A stretch of 64,000 nt of DNA from Actinomyces sp. UMB0138 (GCF_002849225.1 NZ_PKMC01000002.1:496001-560000), one strand, 5' to 3'; shown: positions 27,534 through 36,571, counted from the stretch's first letter. Numbers and translations: made by a program. The notes: generated from the letters alone by a model not told the origin.

Positions 27534-28577
27534 ATGAAGCTCTTTGACTACCTCGGTATCACCACCCCGCGCGCGGGCGTGCTATCCCCGGTCGCTGACA
27601 ACTCGAACCTAGAGCGCATAACCTTCGAAAGCCTGTTCGGTGACCTCGACAACCTACCAGTGGGCAGAGAACAAGCCAAAAGGCTAGGAGTAGTATCGCG
27701 CGCGGTACAAATCATTAGCGGTCAAATCTCCCTAATGCCAATGGTGGCAATGAAAGGTACCAAAGCCACCCAAAACGCTTTCATCACCCAGCCGGAAAAA
27801 CTACGCCCCCGGATCGCTACCTTGCGCGACACAGTAGAAGACCTGATCTTTACCGGGACGGCATTTTGGAAAATAACCGGCTATGACAGCGCCGGTCAAG
27901 TCCGCAACGCCAAATACATTAGCGGCGAAAAAGCCAAAGATGTTCCAGCCTCCGAGTTGATCTACTTCGAAGGACCACACACCGGCGTACTACGCGGCGG
28001 GGCAGGCGCCGCCCTTAGGGACGCGCTCAAGGCCCGCAAAGCCGCCCGCCTGGCAGCCGCGAACCCCGTCCCCTCGGTCGAACTCCACCAAACCCAGGGC
28101 GACCCGCTCACCCCCGAAGAAATAAGGGGATTAATCGACTCATGGAACGCAAATCAATCGCGTTCTAAGACGGCATTTACCAACCAGTCCTTAGAAGTCA
28201 AAACGCACGGACAAGCCGCTGAACAACTCCTAGCGAAATCGCTAGAGGACTCAGCAATCGAACTCGCGCGCCTGTTTAATCTGCCCGCCTGGGCAATAGA
28301 CGGGGCCGTACACGGATCTTCGGTTACCTACTCTAATAGCCCCTCAAGGGCCCGCGAGCTCGTCGACTTTACCCTTGCCCCATACATGGAATCAATCGCG
28401 CAACGGCTCAGCATGGACGACGTTTTACCCCGCGGGACGTGGTGCCGCTTCGACACCTCGAACATCCTCCGTCAAGACGTAAAAACGCGCATGGAAGCCT
28501 ACAAAACCGCCATCGAAATAGGCGTCTACACCGTCGAAGACTGTAGAGGCCTAGAGACCGGCATACCCCTCGAATAG
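27534..28577 (+). CDS. Phage portal protein (HK97 type, short)
   Basis: 347 residues, shorter than the usual 400-450. VVSRAVQIISGQISLMPMVAM at the N-terminus, DTVEDLIFTGTAFWKITGYD, and a C-terminal NLPAWAIDG...SNSPSRARELVDFTLAPYMESIAQRL are characteristic of HK97-family portals. The 95-base gap before it contains GC-rich inverted repeats (around 27481-27500). It forms the entry ring for DNA. Confidence 0.9.
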   Translation: MKLFDYLGITTPRAGVLSPVADNSNLERITFESLFGDLDNLPVGREQAKRLGVVSRAVQIISGQISLMPMVAMKGTKATQNAFITQPEKLRPRIATLRDTVEDLIFTGTAFWKITGYDSAGQVRNAKYISGEKAKDVPASELIYFEGPHTGVLRGGAGAALRDALKARKAARLAAANPVPSVELHQTQGDPLTPEEIRGLIDSWNANQSRSKTAFTNQSLEVKTHGQAAEQLLAKSLEDSAIELARLFNLPAWAIDGAVHGSSVTYSNSPSRARELVDFTLAPYMESIAQRLSMDDVLPRGTWCRFDTSNILRQDVKTRMEAYKTAIEIGVYTVEDCRGLETGIPLE

Positions 28578-28585
28578 GAAAAACA

Positions 28586-30106
28586 ATGACTACGCTATCT
28601 TTTGCCACCCCCGCCACCACCAACGAGAACGGCCGCACCATTAGCGGACTCGTAGCCCCATACGGCAAGCCCGGCTACGCATCTACCGGAAAAACGCAAA
28701 TCCGCGCCGGGGCTATCACCGTGCCTGAAGAGATAAAGCGGGTAAAGCTCCTACTCGATCACGATCCGGCCCGCCCGGTCGGCTATGCCACCGCCGCCGA
28801 AGAAAAGGAAGACGGCCTACACATGTCATTTACCCTGGCAGACACCCCAGCCGGTAACGCCGCCCTCGCAGAGGCCCGCGCCGGTCTAAGAGACGGTCTA
28901 TCGGTTCGAGTGCAAGCCACCGAGGAGGACGGAATCGTTCAGCGGGCCGGGCTATGCGAGGTAGTAAACGCCGATCTAATCGAATGCTCACTAGTAGCTA
29001 TCCCCGCCTTCGCAGACGCCCGCATAAGCGAGGGCGTAAAGGCCGCTTTTATCAACCCAGAAACACCAACCAAGGAAGAGGAAACCATGACAAACACCAA
29101 GACCAAGCCCGTCGAAGATACTGAAAAGGTAGAGGCAAAACCCGGCGAAACCACCGGCGGCGAAATGCGCGCCGCAATGGCAGAACAAGCACCAAAACCC
29201 AAAAAGGTGACCGCTGCCAGCATCGCCCACACGGTCGCTACAGTTATGGCATCCGGGGGCAACGCCTCCGAAGTCCGGGCCGCGCTATCCGATATCACCC
29301 CAGAGGTCGACAAAGCCAACGGCATTGCCCCGAACCGCCCCGCCTACCTAGGAGAGCTTTGGACCGCCTCCAACATCGACCGGCCTTTCATTGACGCGAT
29401 CACTACCAAGCCACTCACGGCGATGAAGATGTGGGGATTCAAATGGAAGAAACGCGCCACGGTTGACGAATACGCGGGCAACAAGAAAGACATCCCCAGC
29501 TCTACCGTAGAGACCGAGGCCCTCGAGGCCGTGGCCAAGCGCTACGCCGGCGGCTGGGACATCGACCGAATCTTCGTTGACCTCGGTGACGCTTCCGTTA
29601 TCAACTCCATCTTTGCCCACGCTGTAGACGACTACCGCCTAAAGACCGAGGCCGCAGTAGCTAAGACTATCCAGGAAAAAGCCACCGCAGTCGATGGGTC
29701 CAAGACAGTGCTCGAGGCCCTCGCAGCCCTTGGAACCCGCGCATCGAAGATCGGATCACGCCTTGACTTCGTAGCCCTTTCGGCCCAGGCATGGGCAGAG
29801 CTGGCAGCAATCCCACGCGACATGCTGCCCTGGTGGATTACTGGCTCGCTCAACCTCGCAGGCGGCGGGAATGTGGCCGGGCTGAAACTGTTCACCGCGC
29901 CCGCCCTAACTGGCAACACCGTTATTGCTGGTGATAAGCGCGCCGCGACGTTCTTCGAAAAGCCCCCGATCAGGGTAGACGCAATCGACCTCGCCCACGG
30001 CGGCGTTGACCTTGGCGTATTCGGATACGCGGCAACTCTAGTAGAAGGCGCCGAAGCGATATTCAAGGCAACCGTAACCGCCCCCGCCCACACCGAGGCA
30101 GCATGA
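28586..30106 (+). CDS. Fused prohead protease and major capsid protein
   Basis: A 506-residue single frame. Residues 1 to about 160 are an HK97-type prohead protease: ISGLVAPYGKPG, LLLDHDPARPVGYA with the catalytic His, GLSVRVQATEEDG with the Ser, and ECSLVAIPAFADARI. After a polar linker (about 165-210, Glu/Lys/Thr-rich) residues 240-500 form the capsid: PNRPAYLGELWTASNIDRPF, MKMWGFKWKK, and LVEGAEAIFKATV at the end. The linker probably acts as the scaffold or delta-domain and is removed on maturation. A similar fusion is known in very small actinophages. No stop or internal ribosome site splits the two parts. Confidence 0.88.
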   Translation: MTTLSFATPATTNENGRTISGLVAPYGKPGYASTGKTQIRAGAITVPEEIKRVKLLLDHDPARPVGYATAAEEKEDGLHMSFTLADTPAGNAALAEARAGLRDGLSVRVQATEEDGIVQRAGLCEVVNADLIECSLVAIPAFADARISEGVKAAFINPETPTKEEETMTNTKTKPVEDTEKVEAKPGETTGGEMRAAMAEQAPKPKKVTAASIAHTVATVMASGGNASEVRAALSDITPEVDKANGIAPNRPAYLGELWTASNIDRPFIDAITTKPLTAMKMWGFKWKKRATVDEYAGNKKDIPSSTVETEALEAVAKRYAGGWDIDRIFVDLGDASVINSIFAHAVDDYRLKTEAAVAKTIQEKATAVDGSKTVLEALAALGTRASKIGSRLDFVALSAQAWAELAAIPRDMLPWWITGSLNLAGGGNVAGLKLFTAPALTGNTVIAGDKRAATFFEKPPIRVDAIDLAHGGVDLGVFGYAATLVEGAEAIFKATVTAPAHTEAA

Positions 30107-30444
30107 AACTCGACGGCGACAGCCTCACGCTACTAACCGGCATGTGGGCAAAGCTCAACACCAATGCAGGAAACTACGACCATGCGTGCCTAAAAGAATG
30201 CGCCGAAGCCGTGGTAGCCCTACTTGAGTCTTTGCCCACCGTCCCGGTGGACGCATCGGGGGAAACCCCCGCGCGGGTACGCCTTGCCGCGATGATGCTT
30301 ACCGCCCGCCTATATCGGCGGCGAAACTCACTAACCGGCATCGAGACAATCGCAGACCTAGGCACCTCCTACGTAGCCCGCTATGACCCCGATATTGCCC
30401 GAATGCTACGGATCGACGCTTTCACCCCTCCACAGATCGGCTAA
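30103..30444 (+). CDS. Head-tail connector protein
   Basis: 113 helical residues overlapping the capsid stop (ATGA). Composition and position right after the capsid fit the gp6-like adaptor that attaches to the portal. The RVRLAAMMLTARLYRRRNSLTGIE segment is typical of that group. The call rests on synteny as much as on sequence. Confidence 0.72.
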   Translation: MKLDGDSLTLLTGMWAKLNTNAGNYDHACLKECAEAVVALLESLPTVPVDASGETPARVRLAAMMLTARLYRRRNSLTGIETIADLGTSYVARYDPDIARMLRIDAFTPPQIG

Positions 30445-30448
30445 AACA

Positions 30449-30796
30449 ATGGGACGTCTACAAGAGGCTCTACAGGCCTTGGCAGAGCGCCTAACCGAGG
30501 CCGGACTACCCGCCACCGCCGGGGTAGAAGGTCTAACAGTACCAGGGGCAATACTTGCCCCCGAAAGACTCGAATACAACCGCCTTGGACGATTCTTAGA
30601 GGCCACCATAGAGGTAGTAGCGCTAGCCCCGGCAAACAGCTACGAGCTCGACTACCTCGAACAGGCATCCGCCTCGATCCGAGCCGCATTCGGAATTGAC
30701 CAGTTAGAGTTTGGCACTTTCACCCTTCCATCCCTTAGTCCGGACCCGCTGCCATGCGTAACCGGAAAAATAACCATCGAAATAACAGGAGCATAA
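30449..30796 (+). CDS. Head-closure / tail-terminator-like protein
   Basis: 115 residues from the ATG at 30449, the first ATG after the connector stop. An N-terminal helix (MGRLQEALQALAERLTEAG) is followed by beta-rich sequence ending KITIEITGA. This pattern and position between connector and major tail protein suggest a tail-terminator or head-closure role. Confidence 0.6.
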   Translation: MGRLQEALQALAERLTEAGLPATAGVEGLTVPGAILAPERLEYNRLGRFLEATIEVVALAPANSYELDYLEQASASIRAAFGIDQLEFGTFTLPSLSPDPLPCVTGKITIEITGA

Positions 30797-30798
30797 AA

Positions 30799-31221
30799 AT
30801 GAGTAAGAGCCCGCGCATTATCGAAATGGGACCCGGCACCCTCGTTATCGGAGCCTCAGAAACCATATGCGCTATGGAACACCAAGTGCTAGAGGCAACG
30901 CTAAAACCCGACGCCAAGCACGAAAAACCCATGCGAGTACTCTCAGGGGACTACATCCCCGGCACCCGCTCCGAATCATGGACCCTATCAGGCAAGCTTG
31001 CCCAGGACACCGGAGAAGAGGACTCGGTACAAGACTGGCTATTCGACCATCGCGGCCAAGAATACCCCTTCGAGTTCACCCCACGAAATGCACGCAAGCA
31101 AAAATTCCAAGGCAACCTAATCGTCGAAGCTACCGCCATTGGTGGCCAGTCCGGGACAAAGCCCGATACCGAATTTGAGTTCGAGCTAGTCGGGGCACCA
31201 ATTAGGCAGAAACTAGGCTAA
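30799..31221 (+). CDS. Major tail protein
   Basis: 140 residues, beta-rich, from the ATG at 30799 with ACAGGAGCA as ribosome site. The central part GDYIPGTRSESWTLSGKLAQD and the ending EFEFELVGAPIRQK match tail-tube proteins of small siphoviruses. It should polymerise around the tape measure protein. It is an integral part of the closely packed tail operon. Confidence 0.78.
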   Translation: MSKSPRIIEMGPGTLVIGASETICAMEHQVLEATLKPDAKHEKPMRVLSGDYIPGTRSESWTLSGKLAQDTGEEDSVQDWLFDHRGQEYPFEFTPRNARKQKFQGNLIVEATAIGGQSGTKPDTEFEFELVGAPIRQKLG

Positions 31222-31667
31222 TGCTCTCCGGGACCGAGTTCGCAAAGGTAGAGGTAGAAGGCGCCCGCAAACTCAGGCGCGAACTACGCCGCGCGGGCCG
31301 CTCACTCGATGACCTGAAAGAGGCAGGGCGGGCGGCGGCGAACATCGTCGCAGAGCGCGCCCGCACCCTCGCCCCGAAAGGCCCCAGCGGCAATCTCAGC
31401 GCGGACATCCGCGCCGGGAACATCGCAACCGGAGGAATAGTAAAAACCGGGCGTAAACGCATCCCCTACGCCGGTCCTATTCATTGGGGCTGGCTCAAAG
31501 TGGGGGCCAACTACTCAGGGGGCAAATACAAGCCCGGCCAAAAAAGAAACATCAAGCCAAATCCGTTCCTATCGAACGCAGCTACCGAGACCGAACGGAT
31601 ATGGGTACCCGTATACGAAAAATACTTAGAAAAAGTCCTAGACGATTTGAAAGGAAAAGAAATATGA
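31221..31667 (+). CDS. HK97 gp10-like minor structural protein
   Basis: 148 residues with basic N-terminal helix (GARKLRRELRRAGRSLDDLK), then VAERARTLAPKGPSGNLSADIRA, the typical gp10-family core, and PNPFLSNAATETERIW near the end. This family belongs to head-tail joining or tail completion. Start overlaps the tail protein stop (TAATG). Confidence 0.8.
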   Translation: MLSGTEFAKVEVEGARKLRRELRRAGRSLDDLKEAGRAAANIVAERARTLAPKGPSGNLSADIRAGNIATGGIVKTGRKRIPYAGPIHWGWLKVGANYSGGKYKPGQKRNIKPNPFLSNAATETERIWVPVYEKYLEKVLDDLKGKEI

Positions 31668-31951
31668 ACATAGTCGAATCAACCGCACTCCTAGAGCGAG
31701 AAGACGGAACCCTACGAGAAGTAACCGTACGCTGTGACCAACGCGACTTGCGCGCCTGGGAACTCTACGCCAAACGCAACCGGCTAGACGATATGACTAA
31801 AATGCCGCTTACAGCATCGGCATTCACCGTCTATAACGCTCTGAAACGAACCGGCGAAATCGAAGCGGGAACGACTTTTGAGGCGTTCAACGACACCCTA
31901 ATTTGTCAAAGCGATGAAGCCGTAGAAGTAAACCCTACTCTGGCCTCCTAG
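31664..31951 (+). CDS. Tail assembly chaperone, short product (G-like)
   Basis: 95 residues, acidic N-terminal half, with a helical middle. It lies directly before the tape measure gene, the fixed place of tail assembly chaperones. Ribosomes that do not slip at 31930-31936 end at the TAG at 31949. The longer frameshift product is listed separately. Confidence 0.82.
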   Translation: MNIVESTALLEREDGTLREVTVRCDQRDLRAWELYAKRNRLDDMTKMPLTASAFTVYNALKRTGEIEAGTTFEAFNDTLICQSDEAVEVNPTLAS

Positions 31952-32070
31952 AGGCAGTCGTAGAACTAGCCACCCTAACCGGCATCCCTTTCACGCAGTG
32001 GGTGGAAGAAGAACCCGAGGTCATAGCCACCGCGATCAAGGTAATCAATAGAAGGGCAGAAAATGGGTAA
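31664..32070 (+). CDS. Tail assembly chaperone, -1 frameshift product (GT-like)
   Basis: A -1 shift at the slippery heptamer 31930-31936 joins the chaperone to a frame reading LLEAVVELATLTGIPFTQWV and ending at the TAA at 32068. The product is about 135 residues. The downstream frame has no start of its own (a stop at 31915 precedes it), overlaps the tape measure start by 8 bases, and has helical coding composition, so it is probably expressed only by frameshift, as lambda GT. Confidence 0.78.
31930..31936 (+). other. Slippery heptamer for programmed -1 frameshift
   Basis: A AAC CCT in the zero frame fits X XXY YYZ exactly; after slipping, both tRNAs re-pair as AAA and CCC. It lies 13 bases before the zero-frame stop and inside the only window where both frames are open. 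Confidence 0.8.
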
Positions 32071-33451
32071 AACCGCTATCGTTTCCGTGCGCATCTTAGG
32101 AGACGCAGCCGGGGCAAAACGCGCCACCAAAGAAACAGAAAGCGCCCTTGGCAAGCTCGAAGGCAAACTAAAAGGCATTACCGCCCCCGCCGCCCTGGCC
32201 GGGGGCGCGGTGGCCGCTATGGCCACTCAAGCCGGTCGCGCAGCCTCGAACCTACAGCAATCCACCGGGGCGGTCGCAACCGTGTTCAAGGACCAGGCTA
32301 AACAGGTCGAAAACTTCGCTGCCTCAGCTGCTACCACCATGGGGTTATCTGCGAACCAGTATCAAGAAATGGCCTCCGTGATGGGCTCGCAGCTAAAGAA
32401 CCTGGGGGTAAACCAAGACCAGCTAGTAGGCAAGACCTCCGACCTTATCCGCCTTGGCTCTGACCTGGCAGCGACCTACGGGGGCGAAACCTCCGAGGCC
32501 GTGCAAGCCCTTAGCGCCCTCATGCGCGGGGAAGCCGATCCGATCGAACGCTACGGCGTGTCGATAAAGAAGAATGACATAAACGCGCGCATGGCTAAAG
32601 AAGGCCTCACCGGCCTCACCGGGGCAGCGCTGAAACAGGCGGAAACGCAAACCATGCTGAAAATGCTGTATGAACAGACCTCGGACGCGCAAGGCCAATT
32701 CAAACGCGAGACAGACTCCGAGGCCGGATCAAGGCAAATACTCAACGCCCAATACGAGAACACCAAGGCTAAGCTCGGTGAAACGCTCTTACCGATTATG
32801 ACTAAGGCTAACGAGGTACTCCTAAGTGCGGTTAGCTTTGCTGGCAGGCACACTACCGCCGTCGGCATTTTGGCGGGGGCGATTGGTACCGCCGCCGCTG
32901 TAGTCATAGGTCTAAACGCGGCGCTAAAGATACACACCGCCGTATCTAACGCCGCGAAACTCGCAACCATGGGGGTTGCAGCGGCGTCGAAAATATGGGC
33001 CGGGGCGCAGTGGCTCCTAAACGTTGCTCTCAACGCTAACCCCGTAGGTCTACTCGTTGCCGGGATTGGGTTGCTTATTGGTGCCTTCGTTCTTGCCTAT
33101 AACAAGTCTGAGACATTCCGCAATGCCGTTCACTGGCTCGGAGAAAAGATCAAGTCTGTTTGGGAAAACTACATCAAACCCTTTTGGGACAAAATATCGG
33201 GCGCTTGGTCGGCTGTGTCTAATTGGTATTCCACAGGGCACGCAGGCGCGCACTTTTCCGCCAACGGTCCTACTTGGGAGCTAGTCAGCACGCACGCCGC
33301 CTATTTTTCAACCCAACAGCGTCCCCAATCGGAGGGAAAGAACATAAACATCACGGTCAATGGGGCGCTAGATCCGGTAGGGGTAGCAAACCAAATCAAA
33401 GGCATTCTAGATAGCCAATCGCTACGACTGGCAGGGGGGCGAACATGGTAG
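32063..33451 (+). CDS. Tape measure protein, short
   Basis: 462 residues: a basic helical N-terminus (SVRILGDAAGAKRATKETES), a conserved tape-measure domain (STGAVATVFKDQAKQVENFA...ALMRGEADPIERYGVSIKK), a hydrophobic pair of segments (about residues 265-300 and 325-350) and a C-terminal NITVNGALDPVGVANQI. Tape measure length sets tail length; using the usual 0.15 nm per residue, the tail would be about 70 nm, among the shorter siphovirus tails. The WYSTGHAGAHF stretch suggests a reduced C-terminal region. Confidence 0.88.
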   Translation: MGKTAIVSVRILGDAAGAKRATKETESALGKLEGKLKGITAPAALAGGAVAAMATQAGRAASNLQQSTGAVATVFKDQAKQVENFAASAATTMGLSANQYQEMASVMGSQLKNLGVNQDQLVGKTSDLIRLGSDLAATYGGETSEAVQALSALMRGEADPIERYGVSIKKNDINARMAKEGLTGLTGAALKQAETQTMLKMLYEQTSDAQGQFKRETDSEAGSRQILNAQYENTKAKLGETLLPIMTKANEVLLSAVSFAGRHTTAVGILAGAIGTAAAVVIGLNAALKIHTAVSNAAKLATMGVAAASKIWAGAQWLLNVALNANPVGLLVAGIGLLIGAFVLAYNKSETFRNAVHWLGEKIKSVWENYIKPFWDKISGAWSAVSNWYSTGHAGAHFSANGPTWELVSTHAAYFSTQQRPQSEGKNINITVNGALDPVGVANQIKGILDSQSLRLAGGRTW

Positions 33452-34713
33452 CAACCACTGCCCCGAACGTCATAGTAGGAGGCACTAACTACACCCAGTT
33501 ATGGGAGTACCCAACCGCCCTAGCCGGACTAACCCTCCGTTGGGGTAGATCCGGGGCGGGGGCACAACCGGAAACCCCTACCGCCCAATTCACTATCCTT
33601 TACGACCAGGAAGACCCAGAGGCCGCACGTATCGCGCAAGCCGATCTAAGGCCCGGCCAAGCCGTAGTAATAGAAGATGACAATTTTGCCCCGCCCCTGT
33701 TCTTCGGGTGGGTATCCAATGTTGAGCATTCCGACTACACCAGTCGCGTTATCGCGGTGGGGTGGGAATGCCTGTTAGAAAAAGAAATAGACCTCGGATA
33801 CCGGCCGGTCGAACCATGCCAAAGCCGGGTAGACGCAATCTTGACCGCACTACCCATACCGGTCAAACGCGTGCCCTTTGCCCCATATGACCCCAATAAG
33901 AACTTCCAAGTAACCCCGTATCCGCCTAACGTGACTTTGAACGCCAAAGACGACATGAAAGGCACCGCCATAAGTCTACTTAGAGATGTGGCGAAAACTA
34001 CCGGGGCGGTGTGCTGGCCATACGTCCAAGGCAAAAAAGGCGAATTTGCTATATGCTTCGAGGCCCCAATATCACGCTACCCAGGCCGGGGCGCGCTCCT
34101 ATATGACACTATGCGCCACTTCGACGCCGACATAATCCAGGCCCCTATCACCTTTCATCAAGACGTCGCAAGCTGCCCACCAGAGCTAACCGTAACCTAC
34201 TACAAAGGCTTTTCTTCCACCGGGGGTAAATACGACAAAGGCGAATCCACCTACACCATGGCAGATATCGGCATACCAGGGCAAAAAGGCCTAAAAGTGG
34301 AAACCGACTACCTGTACCAACCCAATATCGGGGTTATCCAATTCGATCTACCCGAATACCTCTACCGGCAAATCGAAGTCGCAACCGAAACAGTCTCCAA
34401 CCTACGCCTATCAACAAAACACCTCACCCGCGCCCAATGGCTAGGCCTCATGGACCCAGTAGCCCGGATAGGCAAAACCATCCAAATACACGGCCTGAAC
34501 GCCCTATACGAGCGCGCCGAACACCTTTGCCTAGAGGGTACAACATGCACCTACAACGGGCGGGACTGGCTAATAGAAGCAACCTGTTCGCTAATCCCTA
34601 GAAGTATCCCGGATGTCACCCACGGCCCCGGCAACGGCAACCGGTCCGGAGGCACCTGGGCAACCTCTACCGATACATGGGCCAAAGCACAAGAAAGCTG
34701 GAATAACCGATGA
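33445..34713 (+). CDS. Minor tail / baseplate hub protein
   Basis: 422 residues following the tape measure with a 7-base overlap. Beta-rich N-terminus (TLRWGRSGAGAQPETPTAQFTI, GQAVVIEDDNFAPPLFFGWVSN) resembles the distal-tail and hub fold. The C-terminus is low-complexity (GNGNRSGGTWATSTDTWAKA). It probably contacts the tail tip. The family is recognised only by order and general pattern. Confidence 0.68.
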   Translation: MVATTAPNVIVGGTNYTQLWEYPTALAGLTLRWGRSGAGAQPETPTAQFTILYDQEDPEAARIAQADLRPGQAVVIEDDNFAPPLFFGWVSNVEHSDYTSRVIAVGWECLLEKEIDLGYRPVEPCQSRVDAILTALPIPVKRVPFAPYDPNKNFQVTPYPPNVTLNAKDDMKGTAISLLRDVAKTTGAVCWPYVQGKKGEFAICFEAPISRYPGRGALLYDTMRHFDADIIQAPITFHQDVASCPPELTVTYYKGFSSTGGKYDKGESTYTMADIGIPGQKGLKVETDYLYQPNIGVIQFDLPEYLYRQIEVATETVSNLRLSTKHLTRAQWLGLMDPVARIGKTIQIHGLNALYERAEHLCLEGTTCTYNGRDWLIEATCSLIPRSIPDVTHGPGNGNRSGGTWATSTDTWAKAQESWNNR

Positions 34714-35174
34714 AAGACTACCGCATAAGCGAGAGTGCAAAGATAAGAGACTTTCCCGCTGAATACAACGACTTTACGAACATGGTCACCTCAAACCTAG
34801 TACACCACCGCGACCGGCTAGAGAGTGTGGAAAGCCTCTACAAGAACCTTTCCCACTCCAAAGGAGGCGGGGACCCATACACCGCCACCATCGAGGGGAC
34901 CGCCCGCCAAACCACCGGCGTATTCACCTCTGTTAGCTGGTCAAAAATCCAAGACCTAACCAAACGCCAAAGCACCCAGTACATAGGCCAGGTAGCCCAG
35001 CCTTTCAAACCACCAAGCGGATGGAGGTTCGCTTGCTTCGTGATCCGTAGTGAACCAATCGCCTACGCACACACCGCATACGAAAACAAAGGCAGCATCT
35101 ACATCAACCTCGAGCTAATAAAACCCGGCGCCATCGACGAAATCGAAATCGGCTGGCACCTAATCAAGGAATAA
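34710..35174 (+). CDS. Probable tail-tip protein
   Basis: 154 residues overlapping the previous gene (ATGA). The central and C-terminal part is beta-rich (GWRFACFVIRSEPIAYAHTAYEN, GSIYINLELIKPGAIDEIEIGWHLI), like small receptor-binding or fibre-tip modules. It is the last structural gene before lysis, so a host-contact role is plausible. No family is recognised. Confidence 0.6.
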   Translation: MKDYRISESAKIRDFPAEYNDFTNMVTSNLVHHRDRLESVESLYKNLSHSKGGGDPYTATIEGTARQTTGVFTSVSWSKIQDLTKRQSTQYIGQVAQPFKPPSGWRFACFVIRSEPIAYAHTAYENKGSIYINLELIKPGAIDEIEIGWHLIKE

Positions 35175-35178
35175 CAAG

Positions 35179-36081
35179 ATGACATTCTCATACCGAACCG
35201 AACTTACCACCCCGAACCGGTGGCACGGGGCAAATGCCCGCGCCTCCATCACTATCCACCACTTCGGCGAAAGAAATAACTACGCGAACGATGACAGCGC
35301 CGCCGCCTCTGTCGCTAGCTACCTATGCAACCCCGACGCCGGGGTATCTGCCCACTTCGTCGCCTCACATAACACCGTCTATTGCCTTGCCGCTTGCTCC
35401 GATCGCACCTGGGCAACCGGTACCCGCGCGGGCAACAACTCAACTATCTCGATTGAATGCAACCCCCACTGTGACCCCACCACCTTAGAGAGCGTGGCAA
35501 TGCTGATCGCCGTGTTATGGCATTGGTACCCACACCTGAAAGGCAGGGGCCTAGTCCCGCATTCGGCATGGGTACCCACCAATTGCCCAGGACTTTACCG
35601 AAAGCGCCTGGAATGGCTCCGAGACCGCGCCCTAGCGCTTTTCCCGATAGTAGACCCGGACCACCCCGGCCAAACCCTCAAGACAGGCGCCCCGCCCGTG
35701 GGGAAATACCCCAAAGACCCCGCAACCGCCTCCACCGCCGCCCTTGCCCCCGATGGATACTGGGGTACCGAGACAACCAAGGTTTTGCAAACTATCGCCG
35801 GTACCCCGCGCGATGGGCTCATATCATCACAAAATGAACGATGGGAAGGCATAAACACAGGCCTAACAAGCGGATGGAGATGGGAAGAATATCCGGCAGG
35901 CTCGCAGCTAATCGCCCACCTACAACACCGCTGGAACACCGACACGGACGGGCTAATAGGCCCGGAAACAATTCGGGCCATGCAACGCTACTACAACACC
36001 CCCGTAGATGGGGTACTAGACGCCGACTCGCCCGCCATTGCCGCTATGCAAAAAGAAGCTAACCGACTAAGTAGAAAGTAA
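35179..36081 (+). CDS. Endolysin: N-acetylmuramoyl-L-alanine amidase with peptidoglycan-binding repeats
   Basis: 300 residues. Residues 15-150 are an Amidase_2/PGRP domain: ITIHHFG with zinc His, STISIECNPHC, and GRGLVPHSAWVPTNCPG with the second zinc His and a Cys ligand. The second half has two peptidoglycan-binding-type repeats (YWGTETTKVLQ...DGLISSQ and DTDGLIGPETIRAMQRYY...DGVLD). It cuts the bond between muramic acid and the stem peptide at lysis. No signal peptide, so it depends on the holin genes just downstream. Confidence 0.9.
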   Translation: MTFSYRTELTTPNRWHGANARASITIHHFGERNNYANDDSAAASVASYLCNPDAGVSAHFVASHNTVYCLAACSDRTWATGTRAGNNSTISIECNPHCDPTTLESVAMLIAVLWHWYPHLKGRGLVPHSAWVPTNCPGLYRKRLEWLRDRALALFPIVDPDHPGQTLKTGAPPVGKYPKDPATASTAALAPDGYWGTETTKVLQTIAGTPRDGLISSQNERWEGINTGLTSGWRWEEYPAGSQLIAHLQHRWNTDTDGLIGPETIRAMQRYYNTPVDGVLDADSPAIAAMQKEANRLSRK

Positions 36082-36087
36082 AACCAA

Positions 36088-36297
36088 ATGGGTAAACACG
36101 AAGCACCACAACCGATAAGCTGGCTAACCCCACGCCTTCGCGCCTGGCTCTATGGCATCCTAACCGCGCTAATACCCTTGCTAATCGCCTACGGGGTCCT
36201 AGAGGCCTCTACCGCCCCGCTCTGGCTAGCATTGGGGGCCGCTGTCCTTGGCACCGGCACCGCGCTAGTACACACACCAAGGAAAGACGGAAAATGA
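36088..36297 (+). CDS. Holin
   Basis: 69 residues with two hydrophobic segments (about 19-39 and 43-60), a polar N-terminus and basic C-terminus HTPRKDGK. The size, topology and position after the endolysin are those of actinophage holins, which open the membrane for the lysin. Six bases separate it from the endolysin, and it overlaps the next gene by four. Confidence 0.78.
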   Translation: MGKHEAPQPISWLTPRLRAWLYGILTALIPLLIAYGVLEASTAPLWLALGAAVLGTGTALVHTPRKDGK

Positions 36298-36566
36298 GTG
36301 ACATAATCGCCCTACTATCGGCAACAGGCGGGCTAACCGGCCTTGCCGCATTTATCACCTCTCTACGCAACCTACACAACACCCAGCAAGTCAAAGCTGA
36401 CACGATCCACTTACGGCCAGATTCCAAAGTGCTATTGACCAAGATTGACGGCATGAAAGACCAGATAACACTGCTAGGAGATCAAATAAGTTACCTAAGA
36501 TCTGATACCGCAAGCTCGATAAAAGACCTACGCGAAAGAGTAGGAGTCCTGGAGGCAAGAAAATAG
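36294..36566 (+). CDS. DUF2746-like lysis-cassette membrane protein
   Basis: 90 residues: one N-terminal transmembrane segment (about 3-24), then a charged region with coiled-coil character (LTKIDGMKDQITLLGDQISYLRSD). This layout matches DUF2746-type proteins found beside holins in actinophages. It may act as second holin or as antiholin. The stop is followed by a strong terminator. Confidence 0.7.
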   Translation: MSDIIALLSATGGLTGLAAFITSLRNLHNTQQVKADTIHLRPDSKVLLTKIDGMKDQITLLGDQISYLRSDTASSIKDLRERVGVLEARK

Positions 36567-36571
36567 AGGAC

